Of a stretch of 64,000 nt of DNA, positions 6,890-15,007 are shown one piece after another. The notes under the pieces are model-generated. The model made no database searches. It saw only the letters and a program-made list of their open reading frames with translations, and was not told where the DNA came from. Every line of letters begins with the position of its first letter. Positions within the stretch are counted from its first letter, which is position 1. A program made the position numbers and the translations under genes. The stretch lies in the NCBI RefSeq assembly GCF_014334325.1, contig NZ_JACSET010000007.1, forward strand, positions 1 to 64,000, read 5' to 3'. This DNA comes from Treponema sp. Marseille-Q4130 (GTDB taxonomy: Bacteria; Spirochaetota; Spirochaetia; Treponematales; Treponemataceae).

Positions 6890-8383
6890 TCATCCTCCTG
6901 CCGCATATTTCATGATTAATTCCTGCGATAATTCGTTTTTTGTGAGTTGCTTTACCAATCGGCCTCTTTTCATTACACAGACGGAATCGCACATATTAAT
7001 CACCTCCGGCAGATCGCTGGAGATCAGTATTATTGCCAGTCCGGCTTTTGAAAGTTCATTAATTATTGAATAAATTTCAAATTTGGCGCCCACGTCTACA
7101 CCCCGCGTAGGTTCATCCAAGATTAATAAGCTGGGATCGGTAGATAACCATTTGGCTATGACAACTTTTTGCTGGTTGCCTCCGGAAAGATTTATAACGT
7201 CGGTATCGTAAGATGATGCCTTTATCTTAAAGTTATCCGCATAGTAGTGAATCAGTTTATTCTTCTTTGCAGTGTCTATGGCAAATCCGCGCATGATCCG
7301 ATCAAGAGACGCAAGTACCATATTAAAACCTACCGAATTGCTCAAAACCAATCCTTGTTTTTTTCTGTCTTCAGGAACAAATCCGATTCCTTTTTTAATA
7401 GCTTGAGAAGATTTTTTAAAATAAACGCTTTCACCGTTTAAATATACCTGTCCCTGCGTGCGATGAGGCGTGTTTGCAAAGATGCTCATCATAAGTTCGC
7501 TCCGTCCGGCCCCTATAAGGCCTGCAAAGCCGAGGATTTCTCCTTTATGAACTTTGAAAGTTATATCCTTAAAGGATTCACTCGAAAGCCCTTGTACGTC
7601 TAAAACAGTTTGAGTGTTTTTAAATGAAATTCCGGTACGAAAATCATATTTCTCTAAAGCGCGTCCTACCATCATGGATACAAGTTCATCCGTATCGGTT
7701 TTTTGAGTAAACTTTGTACCGACAAAGTGTCCGTCTCTTATAACGGTGATCCTGTCGGAAATTTGGAATAATTCTTCCATTCTGTGAGAAATATAGATGA
7801 TGCTTACTTCTTGTTTTTTTAAACGCTCGATCGTCCGGAAAAGAGTATTTACGTCTTCTTTTCCTATTGAGGAGGTAGGTTCGTCCATGACAAGTATTTT
7901 GGCATTAAATGAGATGGCCTTAACTATTTCAACCATCTGCTGTTGTGCTATTGTCAATTCTTCAACTCTCCGTGTGACGTCAAGATCCACCCCGAGAGAG
8001 TTTAACTTGTCCTTCGCTTCAAGGATCATTGCCTTTTCGTCAAGAATTCCTGTTTTTTTTGTTATCTCCCGTCCAAGAAAAATATTTCTGTAAACCGGTA
8101 TGGAAGGAACCAGCATTATTTCCTGATGGATTATTCCTATGCCGTATTCTCGGGCGGTATGTACATTTTTAATTTCAACAGGAGCTCCGTTTAAACTTAT
8201 CGATCCCGAATCCGGTCTATATATGCCTCCGAGCACTTTTATTAGAGTAGATTTTCCTGCACCGTTTTCGCCAAGCAGAGCGTGTACCTCTCCTCTTTCC
8301 AGTGAAAAATCTATTCCGTTGAGCGCATAAACACCTGAAAATGATTTTGATATGTTTTTCATTTCCAGAATCGGACCATTCAT
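6890..8383 (-). CDS. Sugar ABC importer ATPase, two nucleotide-binding domains (RbsA/MglA type)
   Basis: The 497-residue protein has the tandem ABC layout of CUT2 sugar importers. Domain 1 has Walker A GENGAGKST near residue 38, an unusual signature region and Walker B ILVMDEPTSS near 160. Domain 2 has a degenerate Walker A (GLIGAGRSE near 290), signature LSGGNQQK near 400 and Walker B LLILDEPTRG near 425. Both the degenerate second P-loop and the fused architecture are normal for this family. It powers the permease encoded directly after it. A strong hairpin separates it from the binding-protein gene upstream. Confidence 0.93.
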   Translation of the reverse strand: MNGPILEMKNISKSFSGVYALNGIDFSLERGEVHALLGENGAGKSTLIKVLGGIYRPDSGSISLNGAPVEIKNVHTAREYGIGIIHQEIMLVPSIPVYRNIFLGREITKKTGILDEKAMILEAKDKLNSLGVDLDVTRRVEELTIAQQQMVEIVKAISFNAKILVMDEPTSSIGKEDVNTLFRTIERLKKQEVSIIYISHRMEELFQISDRITVIRDGHFVGTKFTQKTDTDELVSMMVGRALEKYDFRTGISFKNTQTVLDVQGLSSESFKDITFKVHKGEILGFAGLIGAGRSELMMSIFANTPHRTQGQVYLNGESVYFKKSSQAIKKGIGFVPEDRKKQGLVLSNSVGFNMVLASLDRIMRGFAIDTAKKNKLIHYYADNFKIKASSYDTDVINLSGGNQQKVVIAKWLSTDPSLLILDEPTRGVDVGAKFEIYSIINELSKAGLAIILISSDLPEVINMCDSVCVMKRGRLVKQLTKNELSQELIMKYAAGG

Positions 8384-8405
8384 AATATTACCCTTGAAAA
8401 CATGT

Positions 8406-8438
8406 AAAACGAAGGAAAGGAATGCTTTCCTTCGTTTT
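8406..8438 (-). promoter_or_regulatory. Intercistronic hairpin between binding-protein and ATPase genes
   Basis: A perfect 14-bp stem (8406-8419 with 8425-8438, loop GAATG) lies 15 bp after the binding-protein stop and 22 bp before the ATPase start, on the same transcript. There is no T-run of terminator strength. Such hairpins commonly stabilise the upstream mRNA and lower downstream expression, which fits the need for more binding protein than ATPase. Confidence 0.65.
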
Positions 8439-8453
8439 GGTTATTATTGAAAA

Positions 8454-9401
8454 TTACTGCCAGTCGTTGAGTGTTTTTTTAGCTTCGTCTATGGAAACCA
8501 AGTGGGAAGCAAGGTAAACGGAATTTTTGATCTGCTTGCCGCTTAGCACATCAAGTCCTTGCTGGAATGCGTATTTTACGATTTCTATAGGTACCTGTGC
8601 GGCTACGGCTGCAAATTCTCCGTCCAGCAGAGCTTTTTTTCCGCTGGGAGAAGCATCTATGCTGTATACTTTTATTTTACCGCTTTTATTTGCAGCTTTT
8701 ACCGCTGCAGCGGCTCCTAACGCCGACGGATCGTTTATGCAGAAAAAGGCCTTTAGATCAGGGTTAGCCGTAATGATATCTTCGGCGAGTTTTAAAGATG
8801 CATCCAAAGCCGCTTTTCCGTCCTGCTGCGCCGTTATGTTGAATTTACTCTTATTGGATCCAAGTCCGTTTAAAAATCCGTTTACGCGATCTACACAGCT
8901 TTCGTTTGACGGAAAATCCAGAATTGCAATTTGTCCGCCGGAAGGAAAGTCCTTGACCATCTGTTGCCCGACAAGCTGCCCGGCCATATAACAATCCGTT
9001 GCTACAACCGATAAAACCAAGCCCAAATCCGCCTTTCCTACGGATGTATCGACATTGATTACGGGAACACCCGCATTTTTAAGCTCGATAAGTCCTGCAG
9101 TAATACCGTTTGAATCCACGGGAATTACGAATACCATGTCATAGCCTTGAGTCGCAACATCCGATAGTTGATTCAGCTGTTTATTCAGATCGTAGTCCGG
9201 ATCCAGACAAGTATATTCAATATTTTTTTCGGCACAAAGTTTTTTAAAAGTGTCGTTCATTGTACTCTGAAATGTGTTGTTCTGCGTGTTCGGCAAAAAA
9301 GCAAATCTAAGAGATTTCGATTTTTTCTCATTTTCTCCTCCGGCAAACATTGCCATAGAAACAACACACAGCGATAAAATTATGCTGACTGTTTTTTTCA
9401 T
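8454..9401 (-). CDS. Sugar-binding protein of ABC importer (RbsB type)
   Basis: This 315-residue exported protein captures the sugar outside the inner membrane and delivers it to the permease. The start is set by AAGGAGG 6-8 bases before ATG 9401. Residues 1-20 form a signal peptide with cleavage after FA (AMFA/GG). No lipobox cysteine is present, so it is probably a soluble periplasmic protein. The mature part is a Peripla_BP_4 fold: RFAFLPNTQNNTFQ, then VIPVDSNGITAGL near 100, ILDFPSNESCVDRVNGF near 170 and FFCINDPSALGAAAA near 225. It is the first gene of the operon, with a near-consensus promoter and an operator in front. Confidence 0.92.
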   Translation of the reverse strand: MKKTVSIILSLCVVSMAMFAGGENEKKSKSLRFAFLPNTQNNTFQSTMNDTFKKLCAEKNIEYTCLDPDYDLNKQLNQLSDVATQGYDMVFVIPVDSNGITAGLIELKNAGVPVINVDTSVGKADLGLVLSVVATDCYMAGQLVGQQMVKDFPSGGQIAILDFPSNESCVDRVNGFLNGLGSNKSKFNITAQQDGKAALDASLKLAEDIITANPDLKAFFCINDPSALGAAAAVKAANKSGKIKVYSIDASPSGKKALLDGEFAAVAAQVPIEIVKYAFQQGLDVLSGKQIKNSVYLASHLVSIDEAKKTLNDWQ

Positions 9402-9441
9402 ATTACATCCTCCTTGTTTGACGGAATACGCCCGCCCTTGT

Positions 9442-9451
9442 TTTACGTAAA
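9442..9451. promoter_or_regulatory. Operator O1 (TTTACGTAAA) over the operon start
   Basis: The palindrome TTTACGTAAA sits directly downstream of, and touches, the -10 box of the importer promoter. A repressor bound here would block transcription start. It matches the core of the two other operators at 9522 and 9677. Confidence 0.75.
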
Positions 9452-9479
9452 TATTAACACGATACAAAGTATATGTCAA
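9451..9479 (-). promoter_or_regulatory. Sigma-70 promoter of the importer operon
   Basis: On the minus strand TTGACA (9474-9479) is followed after exactly 17 bp by TAATAT (9451-9456). This is nearly consensus. Transcription should start around 9443-9445, inside operator O1, about 45 bases before the binding-protein ATG. Confidence 0.85.
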
Positions 9480-9521
9480 CAAATTTATTTTAATATTTAT
9501 TTTACATAGACTTTTTCTTTA

Positions 9522-9535
9522 ATTTTACGTAAAAT
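9522..9535. promoter_or_regulatory. Operator O2 (ATTTTACGTAAAAT)
   Basis: A perfect 14-bp palindrome identical to the site at 9677-9690. It lies upstream of the importer promoter and of the regulator gene, about midway in the divergent region. LacI-family operators are palindromes with a central CG, as here. Confidence 0.8.
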
Positions 9536-9676
9536 ACTGTAAAGTACAAATAATCTGTATAGCTTTGTACATTATAATAGAAAAACCTGTAAAAAATATC
9601 AGGCTGTTTCTTTTTACACGCACACAGAAGCTTTTATCCTTGTTATTCTCTGTGTTTTATGCAATCATATATTATT

Positions 9677-9690
9677 ATTTTACGTAAAAT
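9677..9690. promoter_or_regulatory. Operator O3 (ATTTTACGTAAAAT) before the regulator gene
   Basis: A perfect 14-bp palindrome ending 13 bases before the regulator ATG, probably within its untranslated leader or over its promoter. It suggests self-repression. A TATAAT at 9573-9578 is a possible -10 box for the regulator, without a good -35 partner. Confidence 0.8.
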
Positions 9691-9703
9691 TTGAGGAATA
9701 CCG

Positions 9704-11728
9704 ATGGCAAATAATAAAAAAGTTACCTTACAGGATGTAGCTGAAAGAGCGGGGGTATCGATTGCAACCGTCTCTCATGCAATAAATCATACAAGGTTTG
9801 TCGCCGAGAACTTGAATGAAAAAGTATTTAAGGCTATTGCAGAGCTGGGGTATGTCACTGACAACATAAAAGATACCGGTTTGAAAAAGCGAAACAAATG
9901 TTCCGTGATCTGCCTATTATTACCCAATCTTTCCGGTACCGTAAATCTTCAAATTGCCACTATGCTGGGAATCTATTTCATGTCACATAATTACCGCTTT
10001 ATCGTGGAGATTACGAGTAATAACATATCGCAAGAAAAAGACATACTTACTTCTTTAGCAGCCGATAAAACTATTGCAGGCATATTTATTATACCTACCA
10101 CAAATAACATTGCAAATTATAAACGTTTAATAAAAATAAACAAACCCATAGTTTTTTTGGACGGAAAACTTAACTCTAAAAACATATATCAAATAATTTC
10201 CGATTATAAAAAGGCCGTCTACCTTAGTACACAGCAGCTTTTGCTCTGCAAACACCATGACATTGCTCTTATTGTTTTAGAAAATGACCCATCGAGGGCT
10301 TCAGAACAGCTTGAAGGGTACAGAGAAGCCGTGGCAGAGCACAATGTTTTTTTTAGAGATTCTCTGGTTCTTACCGTTGACTCGGAGCAATCTATGGAAA
10401 ATCAAGAGCATAAGATCAGAACGTTTTTAGAAGACATAAAACCTACAGCCTGCATAACATGCGGAAACAATCTTACCTTGTCGTTAATTAAAGTCCTTCA
10501 AATACTTGGTTTGGATTGCCCTGAAGACATATCCGTTATCGGATACGGAGATTCTCCTTGGAGTGAATTGTACTCTCCCCCGTTGACTGTATTAAAACAG
10601 AATGTTTCAAAAATTATAGAAAGTTCGAATGTCCTTATGATGAAACTTTTACAAGGTGAAAGACCCGAAACAAAGAAGATTGTCATACCGATTGAAATTA
10701 TACAAGGTAAATCTATACAGATGATCAGCATGGGGCCATTTGGAGAAAAGGCAACCGCACCCGAAGAATTGGAATTAACGCAAAGGGAAAAAGAGATTAT
10801 CAGAAATAAAAAACCCAAGGTTGCGATTTCTCTTCATTACGGAGGAACCGCATGGGCAAGATTGCACGAACAAGGGATCAGAGAAACCCTGGGAAATCTT
10901 GGAATTTCGGTAATATCCGTTATGGATGCGGATTTCGATCCTAAACTGCAACTTGCACAGCTGGATGCGATTAGATTGCAAAAACCCGACGCTCTGATCG
11001 CAATACCTACCGATGATAATCTTACGTCTCTTAAATTTACGGAATTGTCAAAACAGATGAAACTTATTTTTTTAAGCAATGTTCCCGCCGGTTTTAATGC
11101 CGACGCCTATGTTTCATGTGTTTCGGTAAATGAAAACGAAAACGGAAGGAATGTCGGAACACTGCTTGGCGAATATTACAAAAAAAGGGAACATGTGACG
11201 GTGGGCTTTCTTGTCCATGGAATACCTTTTTACGGAACACAGATAAGAGATTCTACAGCGGAGAAACTTGTCAGAGAGTATTATACTAATGTAAATATTT
11301 TTGCATGTGAAAAATTTATCTCGATTTCAAACGCATACAAAACCTGCTATGACTTGGTTAACTCATGCCCTGAAATCGAGGGTTTATATATTTCATGGGA
11401 TCAGCCTGCGCTTGAAGCGATTCGTGCTCTTACCGATTTAAAAAGATTGGATATTGCCGTGTTCACATGTGATCTTGATCATGATATTTCAATGAATATG
11501 TTGCGCAAAAAAATGGTAAAAGGTTTAAGCACTCAGCGCCCGTATGAACAAGGAGTTGCAGCTGCAATGGCTGTTGCAAAATCCTTGGTTTCAAATAAAA
11601 AAATTAAATACATCGGCGTTGATCCGTATGTTGTAAAACCCAAACAGCTTATAAAAGCATGGAAAGATATCATGCATGAAAAGCTACCGGCTGATTTGGA
11701 AAAAGAACTAAAGAATAATTTTTTATAA
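9704..11728 (+). CDS. Double-length LacI-family regulator with second sugar-binding domain
   Basis: At 674 residues it is about twice the length of a normal LacI repressor. Residues 5-50 are a LacI-type helix-turn-helix (VTLQDVAERAGVSIATVSHA) with hinge. Residues about 65-340 are the usual sensor domain (SVIGYGDSPWSELYSPPLTV is typical). A linker rich in charged residues follows. Residues about 360-660 form a second periplasmic-binding fold of the RbsB/Peripla_BP_4 type (KPKVAISLHYGGTAWARLHE, then ALIAIPTDD), with no signal peptide. The gene is divergent from the importer operon, and three matching palindromes lie between them. It most likely represses the fructoside locus and itself, and may read two ligands. 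The start has TGAGGA upstream. Confidence 0.88.
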   Translation: MANNKKVTLQDVAERAGVSIATVSHAINHTRFVAENLNEKVFKAIAELGYVTDNIKDTGLKKRNKCSVICLLLPNLSGTVNLQIATMLGIYFMSHNYRFIVEITSNNISQEKDILTSLAADKTIAGIFIIPTTNNIANYKRLIKINKPIVFLDGKLNSKNIYQIISDYKKAVYLSTQQLLLCKHHDIALIVLENDPSRASEQLEGYREAVAEHNVFFRDSLVLTVDSEQSMENQEHKIRTFLEDIKPTACITCGNNLTLSLIKVLQILGLDCPEDISVIGYGDSPWSELYSPPLTVLKQNVSKIIESSNVLMMKLLQGERPETKKIVIPIEIIQGKSIQMISMGPFGEKATAPEELELTQREKEIIRNKKPKVAISLHYGGTAWARLHEQGIRETLGNLGISVISVMDADFDPKLQLAQLDAIRLQKPDALIAIPTDDNLTSLKFTELSKQMKLIFLSNVPAGFNADAYVSCVSVNENENGRNVGTLLGEYYKKREHVTVGFLVHGIPFYGTQIRDSTAEKLVREYYTNVNIFACEKFISISNAYKTCYDLVNSCPEIEGLYISWDQPALEAIRALTDLKRLDIAVFTCDLDHDISMNMLRKKMVKGLSTQRPYEQGVAAAMAVAKSLVSNKKIKYIGVDPYVVKPKQLIKAWKDIMHEKLPADLEKELKNNFL

Positions 11729-11754
11729 AAAAACTATACGGGCACCGCAAAATA

Positions 11755-12153
11755 AAAAAATAATGGGGGCATGATAAAATCGTAAGAGACTGAATGGGAA
11801 CTTCGCAACGAAGTTTCCAGCGGAATGGAACACACTATCGATTAGACTTTCCGCTGAAGCAAGACGGAGGTCATCATGACAGTTTACCGTGCATGTAAGA
11901 GTTGAGGACAAGATTGAAAATTTGTCTGAAATCAAGCAGTACCCGACAACAGCATCCGGTTATACGAAGTTTTTTGAAAGAATTGCCGGGTACAAGGCGG
12001 CGGACTTTGCAGTTAAAATCGGAGTGGAGTCAACCGGCAACACCAGATTCTTCAAGAATCAGGTTGAGAAAGCCGGAGCGGAAGTGACGGTAATCAATAC
12101 ATTGAAGTTTAAGATAATCAACGAATCGACGAAGAAAACCGACAAGTATGGGG
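11755..12153 (+). mobile_element. IS110-family element remnant (left end and transposase 5' part)
   Basis: A frame on the plus strand encodes an IS110-type N-terminal domain: VGVESTGNTRFFKNQVEKAG is close to the conserved IEATGN..F...L...G block, and INESTKKTDKYGA corresponds to the KTDKxDA block, with the last Asp replaced by Gly and followed by a stop. An ATG at 11876 gives MTVY, as in IS110 transposases, but the next 20 or so residues are missing, so there is an internal deletion or frameshift. The C-terminal serine domain is gone. The 110 bp before the ATG are non-coding, where IS110 elements carry their bridge RNA. The remnant lies at the base-composition step. Confidence 0.75.
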
Positions 12154-12292
12154 CTTGATGATGAGCTTAGAAGCTTACAAAGTAAAAAAGGGCGCCAAAA
12201 AGGTCTTCACAGTCTCAAAAAACTATGCAAAACAAAGCAAAAGTCATGTCTACGGAACGCGCTACGAGAAAGGCTTTCATTCGGCATATATG
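12154..12292. other. Gene-free stretch with short open frames
   Basis: Between the transposase remnant and the esterase gene a short plus-strand frame from 12155 (SLEAYKVKKGAKKVF and onward) stays open, but it resembles no family I know and runs antisense into the esterase 3' end. It may be debris from the same insertion event. Confidence 0.3.
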
Positions 12293-13162
12293 CTAGTTCT
12301 GCAGCATGCCGTTTTCTTTCAACCACGCCTCTATGTCTTCGTTCCAGCGTGTCTCTTTCATAAAGGCGCCCTCGAGCATACCGAAACCGTGTCCGCCCGT
12401 TTCGTATTGCGCAAAGCGGCACGGTATATTTTTCGCTTTGAGAGCGGCGTACAGGAGACGGCTGTTTTCGAATTTGACGACCGGATCGTCGCGGCAGGCG
12501 AGGATGTATGTCGGCGGCATTGTCGGAGGAATTTGCTTTTCCATGGAAAAGCGTTCTTTTCGTTCTTCGCTCATATTTTTTCCGAGCAGGCTTTTCCGCG
12601 ACCACTTGTTTGCGATATCGTCGCGCATCGAAACGACGGGATAGATCGCCATAACGCAGTCGGGGCGCAGGCTTACTTTCACATCGATGCCGAGCTTTGC
12701 AAGTTCGTTGCCGCGTTCGGCAAAGGCGCCCGCCATCGTCACTAAGTGTCCGCCTGCGGAAAAACCGATCGCGCCGACTCTGCCGGGATCGATGCCGTAG
12801 TCGCGTGCGTTTTCGCGTACGAGCTGGATCGCCCGCTGTATGTCTTCGAGCTGGGCGGGGTGATGAGCGCCTCCTTGGGCGACGCGGTAGCGCAGTACGA
12901 AAGTCGTAACGCCGAGCGCGTTGAATCGCTTTGCAGTACAGTGCCCTTCGTTATACATACCCAAGTGGTGATAGCTTCCGCCGGGGCAAATGATGAGAGC
13001 TGCCCCGTTTGCGTTTTCGGGCTTGCTCATAAACATGACCGAATCGCAGTTTTTCATACTCCGTACGCCCTGCCACAAAAAAACGGCGCGGCGGGAAGCG
13101 GAAAGAGGAAAGGCGGAAAAGACAATAAAAAGAACCGTACATACCGTACGAGTGCGGCGCAT
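12293..13162 (-). CDS. Exported alpha/beta-hydrolase, esterase of the acetyl-xylan-esterase-like group
   Basis: The 289-residue protein has a signal peptide (residues 1-21, cleavage after LSA). The hydrolase signatures are all present: an oxyanion-hole segment CPGGSYHHLG near 55, the nucleophile elbow GFSAGGH near 130, an Asp in ACRDDPVV near 225 and the catalytic His in GGHGFG near 260. This arrangement is typical of BD-FAE/AXE-like carbohydrate esterases that remove acetyl or feruloyl groups from plant polymers; the substrate is not proven. The start at 13162 is chosen for the signal peptide. A longer frame from 13249 exists, and no good ribosome site supports either. Confidence 0.82.
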   Translation of the reverse strand: MRRTRTVCTVLFIVFSAFPLSASRRAVFLWQGVRSMKNCDSVMFMSKPENANGAALIICPGGSYHHLGMYNEGHCTAKRFNALGVTTFVLRYRVAQGGAHHPAQLEDIQRAIQLVRENARDYGIDPGRVGAIGFSAGGHLVTMAGAFAERGNELAKLGIDVKVSLRPDCVMAIYPVVSMRDDIANKWSRKSLLGKNMSEERKERFSMEKQIPPTMPPTYILACRDDPVVKFENSRLLYAALKAKNIPCRFAQYETGGHGFGMLEGAFMKETRWNEDIEAWLKENGMLQN

Positions 13163-13379
13163 ATTTGTTTTGATATTTTTTTTACCGTTTGCAAAGAAGC
13201 GCAATGCCGTTATATTGAAACGATGCAAGCTTTCGATTTTTTTATGCATGGTAAAAACTTACCCGAATACGACCCTTCCGTCAATGCGCAAAAAACTGAA
13301 ATAAAAACAAAAATAAAATTATTTGCTTTTTTTTGTTTTTTCGGTATATTATATATAATACTATGTCTTGGAGGACACT

Positions 13380-13754
13380 ATGCTATTTTACATATGCAGA
13401 CATTGCGGCACAATCGTCAGCATGATTCACAAGGGAGGCTGCCTTCCGTCCTGTTGCGGAGAAGAGATGCAGGAACTCAAAGCGAACACGACCGACGCTG
13501 CGCAGGAAAAGCACGTGCCGGTCATCACGGTCAAAGGCAGCGAAGTTCATGTCGCCGTCGGTTCCGCCGTCCATCCGATGGAAGCCGATCACTATATTCA
13601 GTGGATCGCAATAGAAACAGAACAGGGCGTCCAGCGCAAGTCGCTTAAACCCGGAGAAAAGCCCGAAGCGTCGTTTGCGCTTGCTTCAGGCGACAAATTG
13701 ATTGCGGCATACGAGTACTGCAATAAGCACGGACTCTGGAAGGCAAAAGCCTAA
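13380..13754 (+). CDS. Desulfoferrodoxin / superoxide reductase
   Basis: This 124-residue enzyme reduces superoxide to peroxide in the cytoplasm without making oxygen, a common defence in anaerobes. The start is fixed by TTGGAGG before ATG 13380. The N-terminal desulforedoxin-like domain keeps all four iron ligands (CRHC near residue 6 and the CC pair near 26). The catalytic domain has the His ligands (EKHVP, AVHPMEADHY) and the Cys/His pair in YCNKHGLW. By comparison the T. pallidum neelaredoxin, as I recall, has lost the N-terminal cysteines, so this is the fuller two-iron form. A TATAAT lies at 13354-13359. Confidence 0.93.
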   Translation: MLFYICRHCGTIVSMIHKGGCLPSCCGEEMQELKANTTDAAQEKHVPVITVKGSEVHVAVGSAVHPMEADHYIQWIAIETEQGVQRKSLKPGEKPEASFALASGDKLIAAYEYCNKHGLWKAKA

Positions 13755-13768
13755 GCGCCGGAACACCG

Positions 13769-14422
13769 ATGATGATGAAAACTTTTGCCGCAGTGATTTT
13801 CGATATGGACGGGGTTTTGCTCGACAGCGAAACCGTCTGCGATCTTGTGTGGCGTAAAGCGGCAAAAGAGTGCGGCATTGACGATATCGAGTACCTTATC
13901 GAAAAGAACCGCGGATGCAATTATGCCGACACCCGTGCCTCGCTCGAACACGATTTGCAAAGCGTATCCGCGGCCGATAGATTTATGAATCGCATCGCCG
14001 TGCTGTTCAATAAAATCGAAACGGAAGAGGGGCTTCCTTCGATGAAAGGCGCGCGTGAGGCGCTTGAATATTTGACAAAAAAAGGCTACCGCATCGCGCT
14101 TGCCTCTTCCACCGACGGAGATGCCGTGCGCCGTCAGATGAAAAACGCAGGTTTTATCGATTTTTTCGAAACGCTTACGACAGGCGATACGGTCGCGCGC
14201 GGAAAACCGGATCCCGAAATCTACGAGCGCGCCTGCGCATCGCTCGGTCTTTCGCCCGATGTCTGCTGTGCGATCGAAGATTCGCCGAACGGTATGCGGA
14301 GCGCGTACAGAGCGGGACTTTCGTGCATCATGGTGCCCGATAAAATTGCACCCGACGATGAAATGAAAAAAATCGCGATGTGCATATTGCCGTCTCTCGA
14401 TGCGATCGGCACGGTTTTGTAA
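13769..14422 (+). CDS. HAD-superfamily hydrolase, beta-phosphoglucomutase-like
   Basis: The 217-residue cytoplasmic enzyme has the HAD motifs in order: motif I FDMDGVLLDSE near residue 12 with both Asp, a small helical cap, motif II ALASSTDG near 112, motif III lysine in RGKPDPEIY near 148 and motif IV IEDSPNGM near 172. The DGV and KPxPE context puts it in the subfamily of beta-phosphoglucomutases and sugar-phosphate phosphatases. The substrate cannot be read from sequence. Three ATGs in a row begin the gene; the first is used. It starts 14 bp after the superoxide reductase stop, so the two may be co-transcribed. Confidence 0.85.
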   Translation: MMMKTFAAVIFDMDGVLLDSETVCDLVWRKAAKECGIDDIEYLIEKNRGCNYADTRASLEHDLQSVSAADRFMNRIAVLFNKIETEEGLPSMKGAREALEYLTKKGYRIALASSTDGDAVRRQMKNAGFIDFFETLTTGDTVARGKPDPEIYERACASLGLSPDVCCAIEDSPNGMRSAYRAGLSCIMVPDKIAPDDEMKKIAMCILPSLDAIGTVL

Positions 14423-14428
14423 TCGCAT

Positions 14429-14470
14429 CGGCGAACGCGAGGGCTTCTGCCGGAAGTGCAGCCGATTTTT
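14429..14470 (+). repeat. Nested stem-loop element S, 3' tail fragment
   Basis: The segment starting GCGAACGCGAGGGCTTCTG and ending TGCAGCCGATTTTT matches the last 40 bases of the full element at 42867-43012 and 57890-58032. It begins 7 bases after the HAD gene stop, on the same strand, and ends in a T-run. It may act as a terminator. Confidence 0.6.
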
Positions 14471-14551
14471 ATATTATATGCCGTTTTTGGAAAATACGGT
14501 TTCCGGTGTTGTTGACACGGATCATATACTATTTTGATAAGGATTGAAAAT

Positions 14552-14956
14552 ATGAATACACGTACGATCGGAATTATTATTTTTATGGGGGCGATAATGT
14601 TTTTTTCGTGTTTTGCAAAAGAAAATGAAAAAAAATCGGCAGAGCAATTCACATCGATTTCTATGGATGAAGCTGCAAAGCTTATGGAAACGGAAAAGGA
14701 TTTTATCCTCATCGACGTGCGCCGTCCCGATGAATACAAAGCGGGACACATTCCGGGCGCCGTCCTTTTAACAAACGAAACGATTACCGAAGAGAGTGCC
14801 GCACACATTTTGAAAAATAAAAATCAAAAAATTCTCGTTTACTGCAGGAGCGGACAAAGGAGCCGTGTTGCCGCCGGAAAACTTTCGTCGATGGGATATA
14901 CAAACGTTGTCAATATCGGCGGCATTATGAGCTGGAAGGGTAAAATCGAAAAATAG
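14552..14956 (+). CDS. Rhodanese-domain lipoprotein
   Basis: A 134-residue exported lipoprotein. Residues 1-19 are a signal sequence with a lipobox-like FFSC, so the mature protein should be anchored in the periplasm. Residues about 35-130 are a single rhodanese domain: IDVRRPDEYKAGHIPGA and the active-site loop YCRSGQRS with the catalytic cysteine. Rhodaneses carry sulfane sulfur, and the CRSGxRS loop is the active type. AAGGA lies 8 bases before the chosen ATG. It is an isolated gene between the HAD phosphatase and the convergent cation exporter. Confidence 0.88.
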   Translation: MNTRTIGIIIFMGAIMFFSCFAKENEKKSAEQFTSISMDEAAKLMETEKDFILIDVRRPDEYKAGHIPGAVLLTNETITEESAAHILKNKNQKILVYCRSGQRSRVAAGKLSSMGYTNVVNIGGIMSWKGKIEK

Positions 14957-15007
14957 CGAGCGGGGAATTTTCGAGTCTGCCCGCGCATGAGACTATACAG
15001 CGCGCAC

